Positions 7,029 through 10,564 of a stretch of DNA of 10,564 bases are shown here, in pieces (the first letter of the stretch is position 1; every line of letters begins with the position of its first letter). The position numbers were made by a program, and so were the translations under genes. Source of the DNA: CAZPMO01 sp964587515. GTDB lineage: Bacteria; Pseudomonadota; Alphaproteobacteria; MPNO01. The notes under the pieces are model-generated. The model saw only the letters and a list, made by a program, of their open reading frames with translations, ran no database searches and was not told where the DNA came from. The DNA lies in contig CAZPMO010000171.1 in the NCBI GenBank assembly GCA_964587515.1, positions 1-10,564 of the forward strand. Direction: 5' to 3'.

Positions 7029-7207
7029 AAGCCGATATACCCCAAGTAACTCGGTTTCCATGGCAATGTATTCCAAATAGCGCCATCGCTGGAAAGGTTT
7101 TCCGCCCCAGCCTTCCGCATAACCCGATTTTTGTCGGTCGGTTGACTGGAGATAATTTTCTCGACCGCCACAATAAGTAACCCACGGCTCGACAGCTTTC
7201 TTTGCCT

Positions 7208-7235
7208 ATCGTACGAAGTTGAAATTGTCATTCAA
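7208..7235 (-). promoter_or_regulatory. Candidate promoter of the nitrile hydratase operon
   Basis: On the minus strand TTGAAT (7230-7235) and TACGAT (7208-7213) are separated by 16 bases, four of six matches each to the sigma-70 boxes. It lies almost exactly inside the repeat cluster 7211-7243, as expected of a repressor-controlled promoter. This is the best pair seen in the leader but only a moderate match. Confidence 0.35.
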
Positions 7236-7243
7236 GTACGAAG
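7211..7243. promoter_or_regulatory. Symmetric repeat cluster, possible operator
   Basis: The sequence runs GTACGAAG-TTGAA-attgtca-TTCAA-GTACGAAG. The outer 8-mers (7211-7218 and 7236-7243) are perfect direct repeats, and the inner pentamers (7219-7223 and 7231-7235) are a perfect inverted repeat around seven bases. It overlaps the candidate promoter, so a dimeric regulator could bind here and control nitrile hydratase. No regulator gene is in the window. Confidence 0.45.
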
Positions 7244-7295
7244 GCGGCGATTGAGGACGCGATTATCGAGTAGCAGCGGACAGCGCTTGGGAGCG

Positions 7296-7320
7296 AGGAT
7301 CGGCCAGCCGGGCCGATCCT
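7296..7320. terminator. Perfect 10-bp stem-loop, possible terminator
   Basis: AGGATCGGCC (7296-7305), loop AGCCG, GGCCGATCCT (7311-7320). On the + strand it is followed only by TTTG, and on the minus strand by no T-run. As a terminator it would best serve readthrough of the membrane-protein operon, whose stop is 278 bases upstream. It may instead be a protein-binding palindrome. Confidence 0.4.
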
Positions 7321-7597
7321 TTGAGCATCGAATCGAGGCGAGTTGGTGAAGCGTTCGACAATTTTAGTCGCTTGGTCAGTCCCAGCCGATCCCGCAGAAA
7401 TGAGCAGATCCCATCGAGCACGGCGGTCTCGATCGTTAAAGCGGGCAGACGCCAACCCGTATCGGTACGCGATTGGTGGCCTTAGTCATTGACGGACACT
7501 ATTGGGCCGGCGTTAGGCGTCGTGGGAATGAAATCCGAGATGGTACATGAGGTGGTCGAGTATCCAAGTGCCGTGGACGCGGTATGCTAAGGCGCTC

Positions 7598-9424
7598 TCA
7601 AGGCCCGTTGGTTCGATAGTTCAGCACCGTTTTCGAGAGGTTCCGGTTGAGCCACATAAGGCAATAGCTTCGATCTCGTTCCGCGACGAACCTATCCGCG
7701 TGAACGGTGACTCCCGTCAATTTGACGGGGAACCGAATTCTCAAGCCGTCGTGGTAATGGATGTCGAACTCCACGGGTTGGTCGGATCGGAAGTCGTACT
7801 GGACCTCGTCCCGCGTCGCCATTTCAAAGCACAGTTCCCGAAACTCGAAGGGAGCCAATGACACCGTACCCGAAGGCGCCCGCTGAGAGACCAGATTGGG
7901 TCCGCCGACGATCGGCTGGGAAAGGATCCAGAGGCTCAGCGCCGTGTAGCCGACCATCAGGATCAGGAAGGGATACTGGCTCTTGAGCGCGGCGCCGGGC
8001 GACTCGAATACTCGCAGTGCGACGAAGTGCGCGACCCCGACGGCAAAGACATGGCCGACGACGATCGCAATCACGGCGGTGTACCAGACGAACTTGGCGC
8101 CGACGATGCCGATATCGATGGCGTAGTCCGCCGTGCCGAAAATATTCCATCCGATCCCAAAAGGGTCGGAGGCAAGCGGGATTATGAGCTGGCCGGCGAT
8201 CAGCAGGTAGGAGAGATAGTGCGCCAGATGGTAGGCGATGGCGATGGGCACCAGGGAGTACACGAAGTATCCCGCGATCTCCAAAACCGGCAGCTCGCTC
8301 TCGGGGACCTCTTTTCCAAGCCAGGCGAAGCCCAGATAGACCAGAAGGAACAGCAGCGGAGAAAGGGCGAGCATGACAGTGTCGAGGGCTGCGATGAGAT
8401 CGAATCCTACGTCGTGGAGCGTGAGTAGAATTGGGTGGAACGAGGGTTGCGACGCGATCCATTCCAGAAGGCCGGCGTGAAGCGGCGTCTCCTTGAACCC
8501 GTCGAAGCCCACCGTGGAGAGCATCAAGAGCACGAAAACCATCATGGACAGACGGCTGGGTCTCTCTGTGATCAGACCGCTGGCGTATGGCCTGAGATAC
8601 CAATGAACCGGCCTGCTATCGCCGGAGTCTCCCAGTGGCCCGTCGATGGGTGCGAAGCGCCCCAGGACCGCGAAGGCGAGCGAGAAGGCTTCGCCGTGGG
8701 CAAGCCAAGCGTCGCGACCAAACGCGGCCATCCCCAACCAGGTAATGCCAGAATAGATCAGGACGGCGGTCGCCAGGCTGTCAGGTATCTTCGACGTTTC
8801 GACAAGCAGCTCAAACCAGGCAAAGGCACCGAATAATGCGACCGCCGGCCAGACCCCGAGCCACGGCGGATAGGTCAGTCCCAGATCCAGCCGGTCCCGC
8901 GCTCCGAGCAGGCGAACCACTTTCTCGAACCCGGCGAATACGATGGACCAGGGATTGATGGCGGGCCAAATGTTGCCGGCCAAGGAGGCCACATAGGCCA
9001 GACCCACCCACCAAATGACCCAAACGAACGTGGGCGCGATGTTCTTGAGCGGATCTTGGTTGCCGAATAATCCGGCGGCCAAGATCAGCAGAAAAAGGCC
9101 CACCGAAATAGTCTGAAGGAGAGTGACCACCGCCGGATGCAATAGGGCCGCCATCGGCCGAAGGCGGAGCATGTCGATCCCCTGCCTCCGGGCGCGCGTC
9201 GGTCGTGAACGGAAGACGAGCGCCATGATCACGAAGGACAGCGCGACCGCGCCAGCCGCGCCAGCCAGATAGAGATCCAGTGGCAATGGCAAATCATAGC
9301 GTGCACCAAAGGCATGCGCCCGGGCCGGCGCGGCCGTCGGCAACGCTGCCAAGGAAGCTATGAGCAGCGCCAAAGCCAGTCGGTGAACGTTCCGTATGTC
9401 TGATTTAGTTGGGATAAACTTCAA
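7598..9424 (-). CDS. Polytopic membrane protein with C-terminal periplasmic beta domain (fenitrothion hydrolase-like)
   Basis: A 608-residue inner-membrane protein. A signal-like segment (LALALLIASLAALPTAAPARA, likely cut near 36/37) precedes HAFGARYDLPLPLDLYLAGAAG. About ten hydrophobic spans follow, near 52-72, 97-120, 131-149, 190-208, 217-235, 292-308, 340-368, 380-412, 441-472 and 486-503. Paired histidines lie in spans (His399/His402 in YHLAHYL, and His458/His466), suggesting buried metal or haem ligands. The tail from ~520 is a beta-type domain with VEFDIHYHDG and cysteines 532 and 588 that could pair. I recall relatives labelled fenitrothion hydrolase (FedB), acting on organophosphates, but that name is often transferred without proof. 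A TTG start at 9424 lacks a ribosome site and overlaps the preceding gene by 20 bases, so coupled translation is likely. The family assignment is fair; function is uncertain. Confidence 0.82.
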   Translation of the reverse strand: MKFIPTKSDIRNVHRLALALLIASLAALPTAAPARAHAFGARYDLPLPLDLYLAGAAGAVALSFVIMALVFRSRPTRARRQGIDMLRLRPMAALLHPAVVTLLQTISVGLFLLILAAGLFGNQDPLKNIAPTFVWVIWWVGLAYVASLAGNIWPAINPWSIVFAGFEKVVRLLGARDRLDLGLTYPPWLGVWPAVALFGAFAWFELLVETSKIPDSLATAVLIYSGITWLGMAAFGRDAWLAHGEAFSLAFAVLGRFAPIDGPLGDSGDSRPVHWYLRPYASGLITERPSRLSMMVFVLLMLSTVGFDGFKETPLHAGLLEWIASQPSFHPILLTLHDVGFDLIAALDTVMLALSPLLFLLVYLGFAWLGKEVPESELPVLEIAGYFVYSLVPIAIAYHLAHYLSYLLIAGQLIIPLASDPFGIGWNIFGTADYAIDIGIVGAKFVWYTAVIAIVVGHVFAVGVAHFVALRVFESPGAALKSQYPFLILMVGYTALSLWILSQPIVGGPNLVSQRAPSGTVSLAPFEFRELCFEMATRDEVQYDFRSDQPVEFDIHYHDGLRIRFPVKLTGVTVHADRFVAERDRSYCLMWLNRNLSKTVLNYRTNGP

Positions 9425-9785
9425 GGTAGGTCAGCGCATCGTGACCATGGCCGCCTGCGCCCCAGCCGTGACTGGTGATGGGGAAACGGCCGGTGGCATG
9501 CGCCTCGATGACCATTGAGGCTGGCTCGTCCCGCCCAAGGTGGATCTTCAGGTCGTAACCGTGAAGGTGCAGCTCTACCGGTTCATCACTCGTCCAACGT
9601 AACTCGATCACGTCGCCTTCGGTAATCCGGATGGCCTTATTGGGCGCCACCACTTTGCGATGTTCGAGCCGCACTTCGATGACCCGTTGCGAGGTCTTCT
9701 GAGCGACGGCGAATTGAATATGCGTGGGGGATAAGAATAAACCTGCGGTCAGCCAAATCGCCAAAATTCTTCGCCAAGCGTCCAT
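9405..9785 (-). CDS. Exported cupredoxin-like protein, histidine-rich
   Basis: A 126-residue periplasmic protein. The signal peptide is MDAWRRILAIWLTAGLFLSP..., cut near AVA-Q (28/29). The remaining ~98 residues form a cupredoxin-like sandwich with ELRWTSDEPVELHLHGYDLKI, ATGRFPITSHGWGAGGHGHD and a closing ALTYLEVYPN. Histidines at 73, 75, 82, 106, 113 and 115 are the likely metal ligands. There is no cysteine anywhere, so it cannot be a classical blue-copper site. I chose the ATG at 9785 because GAGAGG precedes it and the signal peptide starts there; a GTG at 9824 would prefix 13 odd residues. It overlaps the next gene (polytopic membrane protein) by 20 bases, pointing to a shared complex or pathway, perhaps metal delivery to that protein. 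Confidence 0.85.
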   Translation of the reverse strand: MDAWRRILAIWLTAGLFLSPTHIQFAVAQKTSQRVIEVRLEHRKVVAPNKAIRITEGDVIELRWTSDEPVELHLHGYDLKIHLGRDEPASMVIEAHATGRFPITSHGWGAGGHGHDALTYLEVYPN

Positions 9786-9907
9786 CTTCCTCTCACGCCC
9801 GTGAAAGCGTCCTAACCCCTTCACTCACCAGCTCGAGTGACCGTGTGCCTTGATCATGGAGCGGTTTCGCCACGTCGCCCCATGCGTCGAGAAGCGTCGT
9901 GATTTCG

Positions 9908-10081
9908 TTATTCCCCGCTGCCGTCGCGCCGAGGTTCCCTTCGCCTGCGCAATTTCTTCCAGGCAACGTTGATTAGTAGGACCGTGATGCCGACCGCTAA
10001 GATGATCGTCAGCGCGTGGGCTCCGCCAGAGGTGGGGGTTCCGGGAACAGAGTTCCAAGCCAGTGCCGGCGAAATCAACAC
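9908..10081 (-). CDS. 57-residue single-span membrane protein
   Basis: This is a small gene starting with GTG at 10081, preceded by AGGAG (complement of 10088-10092) at six bases spacing. That is the best ribosome site in the right half. The product has a short hydrophobic start (LISPALA), a polar segment WNSVPGTPTSGG, one span (AHALTIILAVGITVLLINVAW, about 21-41) and a basic tail KKLRRRREPRR, so the C-terminus should face the cytoplasm. An in-frame TAG just upstream of the ribosome site fixes the N-terminus. It is the first gene after the promoter at 10110-10138 and precedes the cupredoxin-like gene by about 120 bases. I do not recognise the family. Its place suggests a small partner subunit of the large membrane protein. 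Confidence 0.6.
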   Translation of the reverse strand: MLISPALAWNSVPGTPTSGGAHALTIILAVGITVLLINVAWKKLRRRREPRRDGSGE

Positions 10082-10087
10082 CCCAAT

Positions 10088-10092
10088 CTCCT
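10088..10092 (-). promoter_or_regulatory. Ribosome binding site of the 57-residue gene
   Basis: AGGAG on the minus strand, six bases before the GTG at 10081; it argues that this small frame is translated. Confidence 0.6.
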
Positions 10093-10109
10093 ACGAACAG
10101 CTTGGAGCG

Positions 10110-10138
10110 ATGTTAAAATAAATCAAGTTGGCTGGCAA
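10110..10138 (-). promoter_or_regulatory. Promoter of the small-membrane/cupredoxin/polytopic operon
   Basis: On the minus strand TTGCCA (10133-10138, five of six to TTGACA), exactly 17 bases, then TAACAT (10110-10115, four of six to TATAAT). It is AT-rich, lies 18 bases upstream of the AGGAG site, and faces the three minus-strand genes below it. Confidence 0.6.
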
Positions 10139-10339
10139 ATTGGTACAGTCCGTCGGCGAGGTAACAAACCGGGTTTGGTGATCTCATTTCATACCCTGAT
10201 CATGCTCACGATCCGGCTCTGCTTACGGTCGTCGTCTTTTCGAGCTCGCTAATCATCGGCCACAGGGATCTCGGCGTAAGAGATCGACTCACCGGTCCTC
10301 TACCTAAGTAAACTATGCAAATGCGATGGAAGGAGATGA

Positions 10340-10462
10340 ACGTCTGAAGCTGCGTTTGAGGTGATATGCGACCTACTCGCCCAAGTGAATGGCTGGTTCA
10401 CCCGGGGGTCCGATACCGCCGATCTGAAGGAGGCAACGGCGCTCTTGGAAGAGCTAATTTGA
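10340..10462 (+). pseudogene. C-terminal remnant of an adenylate-cyclase/TPR ATPase-type gene
   Basis: Forty codons between the TGA at 10337-10339 and the TGA at 10460-10462 include LLAQVNGWFTRGSDTADLKE and end ATALLEELI. I recognise the typical last residues of large class III cyclase/AAA/TPR proteins, whose tails read about L-A-P-V-Y-G-W-F-T-E-G-F-D-T-x-D-L-K-E-A-K-A-L-L-E-E-L. The residues before it (SEAAFEVICD) are less like the family, and the rest of the ~1,000-residue protein is missing. This is a decayed 3' end adjoining the right inverted-repeat arm. Confidence 0.75.
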
Positions 10463-10489
10463 CCGCTGAAGTTGCAGCGCGGCACCCGA

Positions 10490-10564
10490 CCGCAAGTCCG
10501 TTCGTGGCAGATACTGTTGATAAAGTCGGATTTTGGTGAGTTTTTGGGTGTCCGCTTCTATCAG
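10490..10564. repeat. Right arm of a diverged inverted repeat
   Basis: The last ~75 bases mirror the first ~76. TGTCCGCTTCTA (10549-10560) is the exact reverse complement of 7-18. GTTTTT, TCGG and CTGTTG (10514-10519) align with the matching parts of the left arm. The arm follows the cyclase remnant after about 30 bases. Confidence 0.7.

Larger units (their letters stand above)
7017..7597. other. Long leader/gap upstream of the nitrile hydratase operon
   Basis: These 581 bases lie between the end of the polytopic membrane gene and the alpha-subunit start, all minus-strand context. They hold the alpha ribosome site (7022-7028), a repeat cluster with a candidate promoter (7208-7243) and a perfect stem-loop (7296-7320). 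I recognise no gene. Minus-strand frames of 70-75 codons here have no family look. The transcribed leader would be about 180 bases; a GGAAA-ACC-TTTCC hairpin occurs in it, but nothing matching a known riboswitch. Confidence 0.5.

Noticed and set aside
7017..7200. Cobalt or cobalamin riboswitch in the nthA leader
   Set aside because: A cobalt enzyme made this worth checking, but only a 5-bp hairpin is present and no box resembling known cobalamin or NiCo riboswitches.
7500..7610. Minus-strand tail reading ...WILDHLMYHLGFHSHDA after the polytopic gene
   Set aside because: It looks protein-like but has no start or ribosome site, a TGA bounds it at ~36 codons, and the polytopic protein already ends normally.
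7824..8603. 259-codon minus-strand open frame inside the polytopic membrane gene
   Set aside because: Its arginine-rich translation is typical of an out-of-frame shadow, while the main frame shows clean membrane spans.
1..10564. CRISPR array, tRNA or rRNA genes
   Set aside because: No regularly spaced repeats and no cloverleaf or rRNA sequence were seen on either strand by eye.

Overview
The window looks like an accessory, xenobiotic-metabolism type region of a moderately GC-rich proteobacterium, most likely an alphaproteobacterium of rhizobial or sphingomonad type. That placement is an inference from protein flavour and remnant types; no rRNA or housekeeping gene is present to settle it. 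There are eight intact or near-intact recognisable genes, one small gene that is easy to miss, and several broken pieces.

Left part (1-3549): a diverged inverted-repeat arm (1-76) runs into a flavin-dependent monooxygenase of the NtaA/SnaA/DszA type that has lost its first few dozen residues (158-1408, +). After a 387-base gap come a DUF1326 protein (1796-2434, -) and, upstream of it on the same strand, a quinone-reductase-like zinc-independent dehydrogenase. The latter is split by a 2-base slip in a CT/GA microsatellite (2609-3549, -).

Middle part (3550-5344): about 28 codons of an IS1380-type transposase remain (3657-3740, -). They are followed by an NTF2/SnoaL-like protein (3832-4455, +) bracketed by two copies of a 16-bp direct repeat, and a YchJ-like protein with a SEC-C zinc motif at each end (4532-5017, -).

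Nitrile hydratase operon (5345-7016, -): alpha subunit with the cobalt-type CTLCSC metal claw, beta subunit, and the small activator, joined by ATGA stop/start overlaps. Together they should make and metallate a Co-type nitrile hydratase (nitrile to amide). No amidase or cobalt transporter lies in the window. A 580-base leader holds a symmetric repeat cluster that overlaps a candidate promoter.

Right part (7598-10138, -): a compact operon with a good promoter at 10110-10138. It encodes a 57-residue single-span membrane protein with an AGGAG site and GTG start, an exported histidine-rich cupredoxin-like protein lacking cysteine, and a 608-residue polytopic membrane protein with a periplasmic beta domain. 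I recall relatives of the last protein being annotated as fenitrothion hydrolase, but its function is not provable from sequence. The window ends with a 40-codon C-terminal scrap of an adenylate-cyclase/TPR ATPase-type gene (10340-10462, +) and the second inverted-repeat arm (10490-10564). Broken genes next to both arms suggest a gene island assembled by recombination or transposition.
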